Of a DNA stretch of 64,000 nucleotides, positions 17,986 to 27,409 are shown one piece after another; positions within the stretch are counted from its first letter, which is position 1; the number at the start of each line of letters is the position of its first letter. The DNA is taken from assembly GCA_040388605.1 (NCBI GenBank), contig JAZKBN010000051.1:1-64000 (forward strand), read 5' to 3'. Under the pieces are notes generated by a model, which did no database searches, was not told the origin of the DNA, and worked only from the letters and a program-made list of their open reading frames with translations. The stretch is from JAZKBN01 sp040388605 (GTDB taxonomy: Bacteria; Bacteroidota; Bacteroidia; Cytophagales; Flexibacteraceae). The translations under genes and the position numbers were made by a program.

Positions 17986-18368
17986 TCAAAAGAATAGATA
18001 TATACAAAAGCATGCGGTAGCAGCACAGGCCTGTGTATATGTACGCAAAAGGCTTTATACGTTAAAACCCCGGGTATTAAGAAATAGATACGCTTTGCAG
18101 CATACAGGTAACCCCCGCCGATGCGTAAACCGGCAAAATGTGCTTTGTTTGTCCGCTTAGGCCTTTGCTGAAATTCGGGAGAGCAGTCCTTTATTGCAGC
18201 TTTAATTGCCTTGGTGCTGCAAGTTCGGAATTTTAACCTGAATTGATGTAAAGGCGGTAATAAATTTTATGCGGGCAAATAAAATTACATAGGGGCCTGT
18301 TATCAGATGCAGCGCTCAGCCATATTCCCGCTACCGGAACCGGCATTAAGCAATGGGTTGTTTAACGA
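17986..18368. other. Intergenic region between the two giant paralogues
   Basis: No gene is supported. It should contain the promoter of the 14089-17985 gene, but no TAnnTTTG match was found near its start. Confidence 0.4.
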
Positions 18369-18401
18369 CACAAAAATACCCCTGCCGGTTGGAAGCAGGG
18401 G
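18369..18401 (-). terminator. Rho-independent terminator after the second giant gene
   Basis: Read leftward: CCCCTGC, 9-base loop, GCAGGGG, then TATTTTTGTG. Confidence 0.75.
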
Positions 18402-18484
18402 CGGCTTAACAAAAAGATAACAGGCTAATCTTATTAACAAACCGCTTCTGATCTCAACCTGCACCTGAATTCAACCAGCCGAAA

Positions 18485-21400
18485 TTACCTTAACACCTGC
18501 ACCCAACCCTTGTAATCGGCATGGCCGGGGCTGTGGGTAATTAGGTAATACACACCGGCGGGCAGGTCGGCTGCATGCCAGTCATTGGCATAATCGCTGC
18601 TGTAGAAAACAGTTTCGCCCCATCGGTTTATGATGGTAATATCGGTTTTAGGAGCTTTGTAAAGAATTACGAAGGTTTCGTTATACCTGTCGCCGTTCGG
18701 GCTTATTACGTTGGGGTAATAAGGTTCAGGGCCTGTCCAGGGGCAATTGAAGGCCGGGAATATGAAGCTGAGATCGCGGCTGCAATCACCTGCTTCCAGG
18801 TTCAGCTTATAGGTGCCCGGCTCGCTTATTTTTATTGCCGGTAACGTTTGCCCGGTGCTCCATTTATAAGCCGCCCCTTCAGGCGCCGTAGGTACAGATA
18901 GTATGACCGTATCGCCGGGGCAGCGCAGCGGGTAATTGCTTACAAGCGTATCAAGGCTGCTGACCCGGGGTAAACGCAGGGTCTGCGAATAGCTGCAATT
19001 GCGATCATCGGTAACGGTAATGCCTATATTGCCAACAGGGTTAATTAATATCGACGGCGTGGTTTCGCCGCTGTTCCAGAGGTAGGTTTTAAAGCCGGGC
19101 GTGGCCCAAATGCGAATTTTATCTATGATGCAAAGGGCGGTGGTATCGTAATTAATTTTCAGGGCCGGGTTCAGGGCCGGCAGCACCAGGTTGTACTGCA
19201 GGGTGGTATCGCAGCCGTTGAGGCCCAAAAGCTGCACGCTGTAATTGCCACCGCTTATAACTTTAATTTCGGAACCATTGGCCCCGGTATTCCAGCGCAT
19301 AAAATCCCATACCGGCGCAGAGAGTATTACGGTATCGTTGCTGCAGCTACGGTCCTGCTTAACAGAAATAGTACCCGATGGTCGGTTAAGCCTGCCCACG
19401 CGCAAGCCCGAAGACTCAACCGGGCCGCAGGATGTAAGCACTTTTATGGTATAAAGGCCCTGCTTTTTTGCCGCGAGGGTAGATGCGGTTGCGCCGGCAA
19501 TATCGCTGCCGTTATAGGTCCATTGCAGGCTTTGGCTGCTGCTGCCGTTAGATTGCAGCAGGGTGCTGTCGTGGTTGCAAAACGTTGCTGAGCCGGTAAT
19601 TCTCAGGGGTGCGGGTATTTGGGCAGGTGTAATAAGAACCGGATCTGTAAAGCCGAAGCAGCCGAAGGCGCTGCTGAGCTTTGCAAAATAGGTACCCGGG
19701 CGTATAACGTTTAATGTGCTGCCGGTTTCGTTGGGAAGGGCATCAAAATCTTTAAACCAAAGAATTTGGGCGGCATCGGTAATAAGGCTTAAAGGCTTGG
19801 TTTCACCGGGGCATAATACCCTGCTGCCGCTGCTGAATGTATAGGCAGGTATGGGTAATACATTCACTATAAAGCTGTCGGCTGCCAGGTCAGATTCGCT
19901 GTGCGCAAAGGCGCTGCAATTGCTGCTTTCACCACGGTACCTGATGCGGTAAACCCCCGCAACCGATATGCGGAAAGTACCTGTTAAATTACTGTCTGCC
20001 GGCTGCCCGTTCCTGTAAAGCTTAAAAAACACCTGCTCGTTCAGCAATGCACGGGTAAAGGTTGTTTCGGTAAAGGTATCGCCGGGGCAGAGGGTGGCTC
20101 CCGCACCTGTAAAGCTGTGTCTCCCGAACGCAAACCGGTCAAGTATAACCTGCTGAAAACCTGTGCAGCCTTCGGGGTTTTGATACCTGATAAAATAGGT
20201 GGCGGGCTGCTTTGCCCAAATTACAATCCTGCTTTCTGAGCCGGGTATGGGCCTGCCGTCCTGTTCCCAATGCCATGTATAGCCGGGCGGCAAAGGTCGA
20301 CCATCAGGACTCAGCTGAATCATTACGCTGTCGTTGGGGCAAAGGCCGCTGTTAGAGGTAAGCAGGCTAACGGCATGCAGGCTTGTGGGGTTCAATATAA
20401 ACTCAGCCGAATCCCGGCAGTTGTTATCGCGGTTTTGGTAAAGGGCTTTATAAGTGCCGGGGGTTCGGGCAAGCAGGTATGCATTTGCCTCATTCAGCAG
20501 GGTATCGTTTCTTTTCCAGCTGATGCGGTAATTTGCGGGCTTGCCTACCATGAGCTTCAGGGTTATGGTATCCGGCAGGTTACAGAGGCTTTGGGCACGG
20601 GCGCTTATGGTATCATGCGCAGGGTTAAAAAAGCTGAGCCTGAACGCAGATGCCTGCTCAGGGAAATTGCGGTACTGCCAGTGCAGCGTATAAGTGCCGC
20701 TGTCGCGCAGCATAACGCCTGATGTATCGGCGGGGGAACTGAAAGCGGGGTAGGCCCGGCCCATGTAAGTAAGCCTTAAAGCCAGCAGCGATGCCGGGGT
20801 GCCGGGATGTTGCAGGGGTACAAACAGGCTGTCGCCGCGGCAGATAAAGGCCCCGTCCCCGGTGCCAAGGCCTACAGGCGGCTTGGGCCCCAGGGTAATT
20901 TGCACGAGTATGGTATCTTCGCAAACGCTGTTGCCGGAAATAAAGCGGTATAGGCCAGACTGCCATGCATGGCCGAGCACAAGCCCGCTGTCGCGCAGCT
21001 GCCAAACGGGCGGGGAAGATGTTATGAGCTGCTCCCAGCGGGCATAAGCCACATCGTTATCTCCCGCATTGGTATAGGCATGCAAGGCAATGGTATCGCC
21101 TTCGTAAAGCATGATTTGCCTGCCTTCATTCACACCGGCGTTAATGCCTATGTGCAGCACAGTGCTCATGGTATCGCGTATGCTGTCGGCATTAACGGCT
21201 ATGAGGCGCACATTATAGGTGCCCCGTTCCAAATAGCGATGCGTGGGGCTGTTTTCGGTGCTTACTATGCCGTCTCCGAAATCCCATCGGAAACGGGTAA
21301 GGTTATCCCAGAGGGCGCTGCTGCGGTTGCTGAAGTTTACCGGTATGAGGGCGCAGTTCGCAGGCGTATTGCTGAATTCAGCCTTTACATCTTTAATCTT

Positions 21401-22354
21401 ATAAAGATGCCTGAAAGTGCCCACCCATTTATTATTGAACTTATCTACGGTAATGTTGAAAACAGGGTCATCGGCAAACATCAGCTTTTTTACACGGCCG
21501 CGTTCAAGCATCAGGCCTGCGCCGCCGCCCATGAAGCGGGCATTAATGCTGTCGGCGGTATAGCACATCACTATGGGGTCGGTAATTTGGTTGCCGGGTG
21601 TGCTCCAGTCAAAAGAACGACGCACAAGTCTGCCGCGTGTTTCAGTAAGCTTAATTTTAAAAAGGCCGTCCTGGTTGCCAAAATAAACCGAGTCGGGCGA
21701 ATGCGGCGGGTACCAGCTTGAATAGCAATACCCGGTTGCACCCTGTACAAGAACGGCAGGGGTATTGGTGGTGGCTTTTTTAAACAGCCCTTCCTGGTTG
21801 CCGAACCATTTTTGGTTCAGCCTGTCTGCTGTGAGGTAATAGGTGCCGAAAGAGTTAAAATCGGCATTGGCGGGTATGTTTATCCAGCCTTCGCCCAATC
21901 TTCGGTACTTTGCTTTTTCCTGCCAGTCAGATACCCAAAGGGTATTATCGGCATCGAAGGCGAGGCTTTGGCTGTAAAAATAATTGTCTTCGCCATTGGT
22001 TTCGGGCCTCCAGGTATCGTTTTCATTGGCAAAGGAAAAAAGGCTGCTGCGGTTGCGCGGGCTCCCGAATAAATCGAAACCTGCGAATTTGCGCTTGCTT
22101 ACCGGGTCTATGGCGAAAGAGGTGCCAATATTATAAGGCTCGGTTTGCAGGGGGCCGGGTAAATACTTCCATTCGCCCTGCCTGTTGTACCTGTAGAAGC
22201 CTAAATTACCGCCAATCCAAAGCGTATCGTTTTGCCATTGCTGTGCATACACGGCGCCGGGTACCTGCGCAACGGTATCTATCCGCTGGGCAGGTGCAGG
22301 CAGCATGCCAGGTAGGAAAAAGATACACAGTACGGTTCCGTAAAATATTTTCAT
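18485..22354 (-). CDS. Giant secreted propeller-PKD-Ig-like protein with T9SS type B (CHU_C) domain, copy 2
   Basis: A 1289-residue paralogue of the gene at 14089, with the same domain order: signal peptide (MKIFYGTVLCIFFLPG...APAQR), propeller repeats (LWIGGNLGFYRYN, TLWVSDWQEK, QKWFGNQEGLFK, NKWVGTFRHLYK), PKD domain (FRWDFGDGIVSTENSPTHRY), a long series of Ig-like units with CxGDS, CPNDS and CPGET motifs, and the type B domain PNVISPNGDRYNETFVI...INRWGETVFYSSDY. The two copies align throughout but are well diverged, so the duplication is old. A hairpin separates it from proS upstream. Probable surface adhesin or gliding-related cargo; no ligand can be named. Confidence 0.88.
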   Translation of the reverse strand: MKIFYGTVLCIFFLPGMLPAPAQRIDTVAQVPGAVYAQQWQNDTLWIGGNLGFYRYNRQGEWKYLPGPLQTEPYNIGTSFAIDPVSKRKFAGFDLFGSPRNRSSLFSFANENDTWRPETNGEDNYFYSQSLAFDADNTLWVSDWQEKAKYRRLGEGWINIPANADFNSFGTYYLTADRLNQKWFGNQEGLFKKATTNTPAVLVQGATGYCYSSWYPPHSPDSVYFGNQDGLFKIKLTETRGRLVRRSFDWSTPGNQITDPIVMCYTADSINARFMGGGAGLMLERGRVKKLMFADDPVFNITVDKFNNKWVGTFRHLYKIKDVKAEFSNTPANCALIPVNFSNRSSALWDNLTRFRWDFGDGIVSTENSPTHRYLERGTYNVRLIAVNADSIRDTMSTVLHIGINAGVNEGRQIMLYEGDTIALHAYTNAGDNDVAYARWEQLITSSPPVWQLRDSGLVLGHAWQSGLYRFISGNSVCEDTILVQITLGPKPPVGLGTGDGAFICRGDSLFVPLQHPGTPASLLALRLTYMGRAYPAFSSPADTSGVMLRDSGTYTLHWQYRNFPEQASAFRLSFFNPAHDTISARAQSLCNLPDTITLKLMVGKPANYRISWKRNDTLLNEANAYLLARTPGTYKALYQNRDNNCRDSAEFILNPTSLHAVSLLTSNSGLCPNDSVMIQLSPDGRPLPPGYTWHWEQDGRPIPGSESRIVIWAKQPATYFIRYQNPEGCTGFQQVILDRFAFGRHSFTGAGATLCPGDTFTETTFTRALLNEQVFFKLYRNGQPADSNLTGTFRISVAGVYRIRYRGESSNCSAFAHSESDLAADSFIVNVLPIPAYTFSSGSRVLCPGETKPLSLITDAAQILWFKDFDALPNETGSTLNVIRPGTYFAKLSSAFGCFGFTDPVLITPAQIPAPLRITGSATFCNHDSTLLQSNGSSSQSLQWTYNGSDIAGATASTLAAKKQGLYTIKVLTSCGPVESSGLRVGRLNRPSGTISVKQDRSCSNDTVILSAPVWDFMRWNTGANGSEIKVISGGNYSVQLLGLNGCDTTLQYNLVLPALNPALKINYDTTALCIIDKIRIWATPGFKTYLWNSGETTPSILINPVGNIGITVTDDRNCSYSQTLRLPRVSSLDTLVSNYPLRCPGDTVILSVPTAPEGAAYKWSTGQTLPAIKISEPGTYKLNLEAGDCSRDLSFIFPAFNCPWTGPEPYYPNVISPNGDRYNETFVILYKAPKTDITIINRWGETVFYSSDYANDWHAADLPAGVYYLITHSPGHADYKGWVQVLR

Positions 22355-22387
22355 AACATTATACAGTTTTCAGGTTCCGCTTATAAG

Positions 22388-22411
22388 AAAGGGAACACGA
22401 ATGTTCCCTTT
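22388..22411 (-). terminator. Hairpin between proS and the giant cargo gene
   Basis: Stem AAAGGGAACA/TGTTCCCTTT with a short loop. A second hairpin, GCAGCG/CGCTGC, is at 22438-22453. Both lie downstream of proS and may end its transcript. Confidence 0.55.
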
Positions 22412-22544
22412 ATCGGCAGTTCATTAAAAAAGCAGGAGCAGCGTTTACGCTGCTACAAGCCGGGGGCGCTGTTTGTAAGCTTTTTCGGTAAAAACCTTCC
22501 GGGATACATACCCGATGGTAAATACAGCAACTTACAAAGCAGCA

Positions 22545-24020
22545 TTAGTATGCCTTTGCAAACATAACCCGCCTTGAAGATGGCTTACCTGAGAATATGC
22601 AGGTGCCTTCTTCGGCCTCGGCATCCATAGGAATGCAGCGAATGGTGGCCTTGGTGGCTTCTTTAATTTTCTCCTCGGTTTCACTTGTTCCGTCCCAGTG
22701 CGCGAGCACGAAGCCGGTTTTGTTTTCGAGCACGTCTTTAAACTCGTCCCAGGTATTAACGGGGGTGGTGTGGGCGGCACGGTAGGCAAAAGCGCGGTCG
22801 TAAACGGCCTGCTGAATTTCTTCGAGCAGGTTGGCAACGTATTCGGTAAGGCCCTCGGTGGGTATAAACTGCTTGCTGCGGTTATCGCGGCGCACAATTT
22901 CGCAGGTCCCGTTCGCCAAATCCCGCGGGCCGATGGCTATACGCACAGGCACGCCTTTGAGCTCGTATTCGGCAAATTTCCAGCCGGGTGTCTGGTTGTC
23001 GCTGTCGTCAAGCTTTACGCTGATGCCGGCTTTTTTCAGGCTGTTGCGCAGCTCTGCGCACTTGGCTTTCAGGGCCTCCATTTCGTTGGGGCCTTTGTAG
23101 ATGGGTATAATAACCACCTGTATAGGGGCCAGCTTTGGCGGCAAAACAAGGCCGTCGTCATCAGAGTGGGCCATAATGAGTGCGCCCATCAGGCGGGTGC
23201 TTACGCCCCAGCTGGTGCCGTAAACGTATTCCTGCACACCGCTCTTATCAGTAAATTTCACCTCGAATGCCTTGGCGAAGTTCTGGCCGAGGTAGTGGCT
23301 GGTGCCTGCCTGCAGGGCTTTGCCGTCCTGCATGAGGGCTTCAATACAATAAGTATCTACCGCGCCGGCGAAACGCTCGTTCTCGGTTTTAACGCCTTTT
23401 ACAACGGGCAGCGCCATCCATTCCTCGGCAAAGGTGCTGTAAACATTCAGCATGGTAACGGTTTCTTCAACGGCTTCCTGCGCGGTGCTGTGCGCGGTGT
23501 GGCCTTCCTGCCAAAGAAACTCTGTGGTACGCAGGAACAGGCGGGTACGCATTTCCCAGCGAACCACGTTGGCCCATTGGTTAACCAAAAGGGGCAAATC
23601 GCGGTAGCTTTGAATCCAGTTTTTGTAGGTGCTCCAGATTACGGTTTCAGATGTGGGGCGCACTATAAGCTCTTCTTCCAGCTTGGCATCGGGGTCAACA
23701 ATAACGCCGCCGCCGTTCGGGTCGTTCTTCAGGCGGTAGTGGGTAACTACGGCACATTCCTTGGCGAAACCTTCAACGTGGCTGGCTTCGCGGCTCAGGA
23801 AGCTCTTGGGTATGAACAGCGGGAAATAGGCGTTCTGGTGGCCTGTTTCCTTAAACATGCCGTCGAGGGTTTGCTGTATTTTCTCCCAAATGGCGTATCC
23901 GTAGGGCTTAATAACCATACAGCCGCGCACAGGCGAGTTTTCAGCCAGTTCGGCGCGTTTCACAATATCGTTGTACCAGGCTGAATAGTCTTCGCTGCGC
24001 GGGGTAATTCCTTTGGCCAT
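22545..24020 (-). CDS. proS: Prolyl-tRNA synthetase (short archaeal/eukaryotic-like type)
   Basis: A 491-residue class II synthetase charging tRNA(Pro) with proline. It begins MAKGITPRSEDYSAWYNDIV, with class II motif 1 around VRGCMVIKPYGYAIWEKIQ. RPTSETVIWSTYKNWIQSYRDLP and the following VVRWEMRTRLFLRTTEFLWQEGHTAH form motif 2. Motif 3 and the anticodon-binding domain follow (GTSWGVSTRLMGALIMAHSD; GPRDLANGTCEIVRRD). The length, without the ~180-residue editing insertion of the long bacterial type, identifies the short ProS 3 form common in Bacteroidota. The C-terminal zinc-binding-like part contains CIPMDAEAEEGTCIFSGKPS and ends KAY. Single gene with its own promoter. Confidence 0.97.
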   Translation of the reverse strand: MAKGITPRSEDYSAWYNDIVKRAELAENSPVRGCMVIKPYGYAIWEKIQQTLDGMFKETGHQNAYFPLFIPKSFLSREASHVEGFAKECAVVTHYRLKNDPNGGGVIVDPDAKLEEELIVRPTSETVIWSTYKNWIQSYRDLPLLVNQWANVVRWEMRTRLFLRTTEFLWQEGHTAHSTAQEAVEETVTMLNVYSTFAEEWMALPVVKGVKTENERFAGAVDTYCIEALMQDGKALQAGTSHYLGQNFAKAFEVKFTDKSGVQEYVYGTSWGVSTRLMGALIMAHSDDDGLVLPPKLAPIQVVIIPIYKGPNEMEALKAKCAELRNSLKKAGISVKLDDSDNQTPGWKFAEYELKGVPVRIAIGPRDLANGTCEIVRRDNRSKQFIPTEGLTEYVANLLEEIQQAVYDRAFAYRAAHTTPVNTWDEFKDVLENKTGFVLAHWDGTSETEEKIKEATKATIRCIPMDAEAEEGTCIFSGKPSSRRVMFAKAY

Positions 24021-24068
24021 AATTTTTCGGTCTTATGCTCGGGTATAAAGGTAAAATGTAATCAGGCG

Positions 24069-24076
24069 CAAAGGTA
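24069..24076 (-). promoter_or_regulatory. -7 box of the proS promoter
   Basis: TACCTTTG on the minus strand matches TAnnTTTG, about 48 bases upstream of the proS ATG. Confidence 0.6.
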
Positions 24077-24411
24077 AGCGTAAAGCGAGATTAATAAATG
24101 CCTTTATGTTTTGTTATGAGCAAAGCCATGCAAAAACGGCCATTCGGCGAATGCAGGGCTTTTTGCTATAAAACCCGGAAAAAGCAGATTAAAACTGCCG
24201 GCATATTAATGCCGCTTATTAAAATAATTTAATATCCCTGTTTTAACTAATTATTTTAATTGCGGGCATAAGCAGCATTAGGCGCTTTTACAAGTACTTC
24301 TTCTGTTGGGTCGGCCTGCATTATATCTGTTTCTGCGCCCGGCCTGAACGGCTTGTTGCAGCATGAGCTGCAGTGCTTACAATATTGTTATTAATATTTT
24401 ACCGGTTTGCC
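24077..24411. other. Divergent intergenic region between proS and the WG-repeat gene
   Basis: An AT-rich region, with no gene supported. No clear rightward promoter box was found for the WG-repeat gene. Confidence 0.4.
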
Positions 24412-26097
24412 ATGCACAGGAATTATTTGCTTTTATTAATTACAGCATGCCTTATATGCCTTTCAGCACCGGGCGCAGGTGCACAAGCATTTCCCTCGCA
24501 GCCTCCGGCTCCCGAAGCCGGCCAATACTACCCGCCAGATAATTGGGATTGGCAGGACAGCCTGCAGAATGGTCTTCGCCTGTGCCTCTGGCGCGGCTAC
24601 AGCTATTTTACCGACAGCAAAAACATAGTGAAGTTAGCAATACCTAATGCCGAAGTAAAACCGTTTTCAGAAGAGCTGGCGGCTGTAAAACCGAACGGCG
24701 GCCTTTGGGGCTATATTGATAAAAACGGTAAGCAAACAATTGTCCCCGCATATAAAACAGCCGGCCCGTTTTCAAACAGCCTTGCTGTGGTTGAAAACGA
24801 TGCGGGAACAGGCGTGATAAATACTGACGGAAAGGTAATTATTCCCTTCGGTGTCTACGACAGCATAAGATCATTTAAAAATCATGCGGCCCGGGTACAG
24901 AAGGGCAAAATTTTCGGCCTTATTAATACCGGGGGGCTGAATATTGCGGCAGGGGAGTTCAATGAAATAGGTGAGTTTTTCGGAGGCAGGGCATGGGTAC
25001 ATCAAGATTATAAGTACGGGTATATTGATACCCTTGGTCAAATAGTTATACCGCTGATATATACCTATGCCGATAATTTTACAGGCACGCTTGCCCGTGT
25101 TCAGCAGAATAACCAATACGGATATATTAACAAGGCGGGTGAAACAATAGTACCTGTTATTTACGATTATTTGTCGGGCTATAAAGAAGGACTTGCAAAA
25201 GCCGGCATTTTAAAAAAATTCGGGTTTATAGATTCAACAGGCAAAATGGTAATACCTGCTGTTTTTGACTATGCCCGGTCTTTTTCTGAAGGTATGGCGG
25301 TGGTGGCAAATGCCGGTCCTTATATAGGCGCGAATTCAAGTCTTAGCGCCGATGCGAATTATTATCTTTTCGGCTATATAAATAAATCGGGTGAGCTTAT
25401 TATTCCTATGATGTATTTCAAGGCATCGTCTTTTAAGAATGGCAGGGCTCATGCCGTTGATGAAAAAAGCAAGCATGGTTTTATAGATAAAAACAACAAT
25501 GCAGTGGTGCCTTTTGAATTTGGCTTTATTCCCTGGCGCGACTTTTACCATGGCGTTATACCGGCAAGCCACCGCCCAAAGCTGCATCAGCATGAAATGA
25601 AGAATTACCTGGGCCTGATAGATTCGTTCGGGCGGCAAATATTGCCTGAGCAATATACCTATATTCAGCCTTTTGTAAACGGAAGATCGCTGGTTACAAT
25701 AAGCAAGGCACTTGGTGAGGAAACAGGCATGATAGACGCCAAGGGAAACGAGATTTTGCCTGTTAAATTCCCCGTGATTACCAATTGCCAAAAGGGTCTT
25801 TATCATTTAACGTACAACAATACTTCAGAGCCCTTTACCATAAATCGCAACTTCCAAACCCTGCTTAACAACCTGCCCGCTGAGGTAATCGATTTCGTTC
25901 CGCGATTAGACGGGGTGCAGCTTTCCGCCGGGCATCATTACCATTCGAGTAAGCCTTTGCAGCCGGTGCAGTATATTTATTTATTGGGCTACCCGAGCGC
26001 CTACTTAAACCATACCATGCGCGATGATAAATTCAGGGATCCTGCCATACCGTATTTCAGGCAGGACGGATATTTTAACCATGTGCCGGCACCATAA
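24412..26097 (+). CDS. Exported WG-repeat protein
   Basis: A 561-residue protein with a signal peptide (MHRNYLLLLITACLICLSAP...GAQA). The body is built of WG repeats: each unit has (W/F/Y)GYI(D/N)K-x-G-x-x-(I/V)(I/V)P-x-x-(Y/F)D-x-x-x-x-F-x-x-G-x-A, for example LWGYIDKNGKQTIVPAY, YGYINKAGETIVPVIYDY, FGFIDSTGKMVIPAVFDY and HGFIDKNNNAVVPFEF, about eight to nine in all. WG repeats are thought to bind proteins or cell-wall/surface ligands; the substrate is unknown. The frame also opens upstream at a TTG (24373), but the ATG at 24412 gives the signal peptide. Just after the stop, another frame continues with protein-like sequence (26098-26267), so the C-terminus may be truncated by a frameshift. 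Confidence 0.82.
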   Translation: MHRNYLLLLITACLICLSAPGAGAQAFPSQPPAPEAGQYYPPDNWDWQDSLQNGLRLCLWRGYSYFTDSKNIVKLAIPNAEVKPFSEELAAVKPNGGLWGYIDKNGKQTIVPAYKTAGPFSNSLAVVENDAGTGVINTDGKVIIPFGVYDSIRSFKNHAARVQKGKIFGLINTGGLNIAAGEFNEIGEFFGGRAWVHQDYKYGYIDTLGQIVIPLIYTYADNFTGTLARVQQNNQYGYINKAGETIVPVIYDYLSGYKEGLAKAGILKKFGFIDSTGKMVIPAVFDYARSFSEGMAVVANAGPYIGANSSLSADANYYLFGYINKSGELIIPMMYFKASSFKNGRAHAVDEKSKHGFIDKNNNAVVPFEFGFIPWRDFYHGVIPASHRPKLHQHEMKNYLGLIDSFGRQILPEQYTYIQPFVNGRSLVTISKALGEETGMIDAKGNEILPVKFPVITNCQKGLYHLTYNNTSEPFTINRNFQTLLNNLPAEVIDFVPRLDGVQLSAGHHYHSSKPLQPVQYIYLLGYPSAYLNHTMRDDKFRDPAIPYFRQDGYFNHVPAP

Positions 26098-26267
26098 ACG
26101 TAAAAGGAAAAGATGTGCCTTTAAGCACCTTTTACAACGATGCGCCAAAGCTGTATGCGAACCTTGCCGAAGTAAGCCGAACAGGTACAAATGCTGAATA
26201 TAAGGATGCTGTAATATCGCAAAGCTGCGGGTTTAAGCCTGCGGCAATTTGCCGGCCTCGCGAATAA
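26098..26267 (+). pseudogene. Possible frameshifted C-terminal extension of the WG-repeat protein
   Basis: In the +2 frame relative to the WG gene, sequence right after its stop reads INVKGKDVPLSTFYNDAPKL then YANLAEVSRTGTNAEYKDAV, and the frame stops at 26265-26267. It has no start codon of its own, and a TAA sits just before it in that frame. The composition is convincingly protein-like for about 40 residues and then degrades. A single indel near 26080-26095 would fuse it to the WG protein. Confidence 0.4.
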
Positions 26268-26302
26268 AGCGAGAGCGCTTTTCGCAGCCCCCTAATAAAC
26301 AA

Positions 26303-26345
26303 CCGCAGGAATACAGGGCCTTGCATTGGCCTTATATTCCTGCGG
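26303..26345. terminator. Bidirectional terminator between convergent genes
   Basis: An 11-bp perfect stem CCGCAGGAATA/TATTCCTGCGG encloses a 21-base loop. It is placed between the WG-repeat gene (+) and the Bax-inhibitor-like gene (-). It lacks long T-runs. Confidence 0.6.
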
Positions 26346-26374
26346 AATGAAATAATTTAACCTGGAGCCTGCGC

Positions 26375-27037
26375 CTAATCTTTCCTTCCGAAAATACGGA
26401 GCAGGGAAAGGAAGAGGTTAATAATATCCATGTAGAGGCTCAGGGCCACATCCACTGAATTATCGAGGGTTCTTTCAATGGTTGATGCACGGTACATATC
26501 GTAGCCTATATACAGGCTGAAAATACCGGCGGCCATATAATCTATAAAGCCGAGATCGTTCAGGGCGGGTATGAAAATGGCCAATACCCTTACCACGATA
26601 AGCCCGATTAGGCTCACGAACAGCGCGCCGCCCAGCTTAGAGAAAACCTGCGGGAACATAATGCCGGCTGCGCCCATAACCACGGTAATTGCAGCGGTAA
26701 GGGTGCAGGCGTCGCGCACTATATTAGGGTCGTATATAACCAGCACAGGGGCCAGTATTACCCCGAAAGGAACCAGCACAAGGTGATAGCCTACAAAGGA
26801 AAGCAGCCAGCTGTCTGATTTTTGGGCTATGTATATACCGCCCATGGGCGCAATAATGCCCAGCAGAATATAAGCAAACATACCGGGAACAAAGCCGGCT
26901 TCAACTACCGCGTTGGCCACTACCGCAGAGCCTATAAGGCCGTAGCATGTAAAGCCCGCAATAAGACCATAAAATGCACCGGCTGTTAAGGTATGCGATG
27001 TACCGGTTTTTTGGAAAACAGCTATTGATTCTGCCAT
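26375..27037 (-). CDS. Bax inhibitor-1/YccA family membrane protein
   Basis: A 220-residue inner-membrane protein with about seven hydrophobic segments (AFYGLIAGFTCYGLIGSAVV, FAYILLGIIAPMGGIYIAQ, SFVGYHLVLVPFGVILAPVL, TLTAAITVVMGAAGIMF, ALFVSLIGLIVVRVLAIFI, YMAAGIFSLYIGYDMYRAS) and the family's C-terminal part IGYDMYRASTIE...ALSLYMDIINLFLSLLRIFG. Relatives act as pH-sensitive calcium leak channels or interact with FtsH; the bacterial role here is not shown. The ATG at 27037 (MAESIAVFQK) is preferred over an upstream in-frame start 72 bases earlier, because it gives the usual short cytoplasmic N-terminus. Monocistronic by context. Confidence 0.9.
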   Translation of the reverse strand: MAESIAVFQKTGTSHTLTAGAFYGLIAGFTCYGLIGSAVVANAVVEAGFVPGMFAYILLGIIAPMGGIYIAQKSDSWLLSFVGYHLVLVPFGVILAPVLVIYDPNIVRDACTLTAAITVVMGAAGIMFPQVFSKLGGALFVSLIGLIVVRVLAIFIPALNDLGFIDYMAAGIFSLYIGYDMYRASTIERTLDNSVDVALSLYMDIINLFLSLLRIFGRKD

Positions 27038-27409
27038 AAAATTGATAATAAACTTTTTTGAAGGTGTGCAAATAAGGCCGATATAATGGTTACAATCTCT
27101 CAGCAGCAAGCAAGGCCAAACATAGCCTGCTGCCGATAAAACAATATGTTTTTAAGCATAAAGCCCCTGCCGGTACAAAATTGGTAATTTCTTCGGTTAT
27201 AAAAACAGTGATGCAAAAATTTGAGCCCCTATAAAAAACAGCAGGGCAAACCCCGGTTTACTTATAGGCATTCATTCTTAAACGGCTTGGCTTAAAAGCG
27301 CAGCTGTGCTTTTCCCATTGATGTTATTCCCTGAATTTCTCTTAATATTGTACCCGTCGGTTCCCGATGTTTTGCTCTCCCCTGCTTCCTGTAACAAGCT
27401 CTTTTTGCA
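27038..27409. other. Divergent intergenic region
   Basis: No gene is supported. It lies between the Bax-inhibitor-like gene (-) and the DUF5916 gene (+) and should hold both promoters. A near match TTATTTG lies about 38 bases upstream of the leftward ATG. Confidence 0.4.

Noticed and set aside
22698..23984. 428-codon open frame antisense to proS
   Set aside because: It mirrors the proS codons throughout, and its composition is an echo of the opposite strand. proS is unambiguous.
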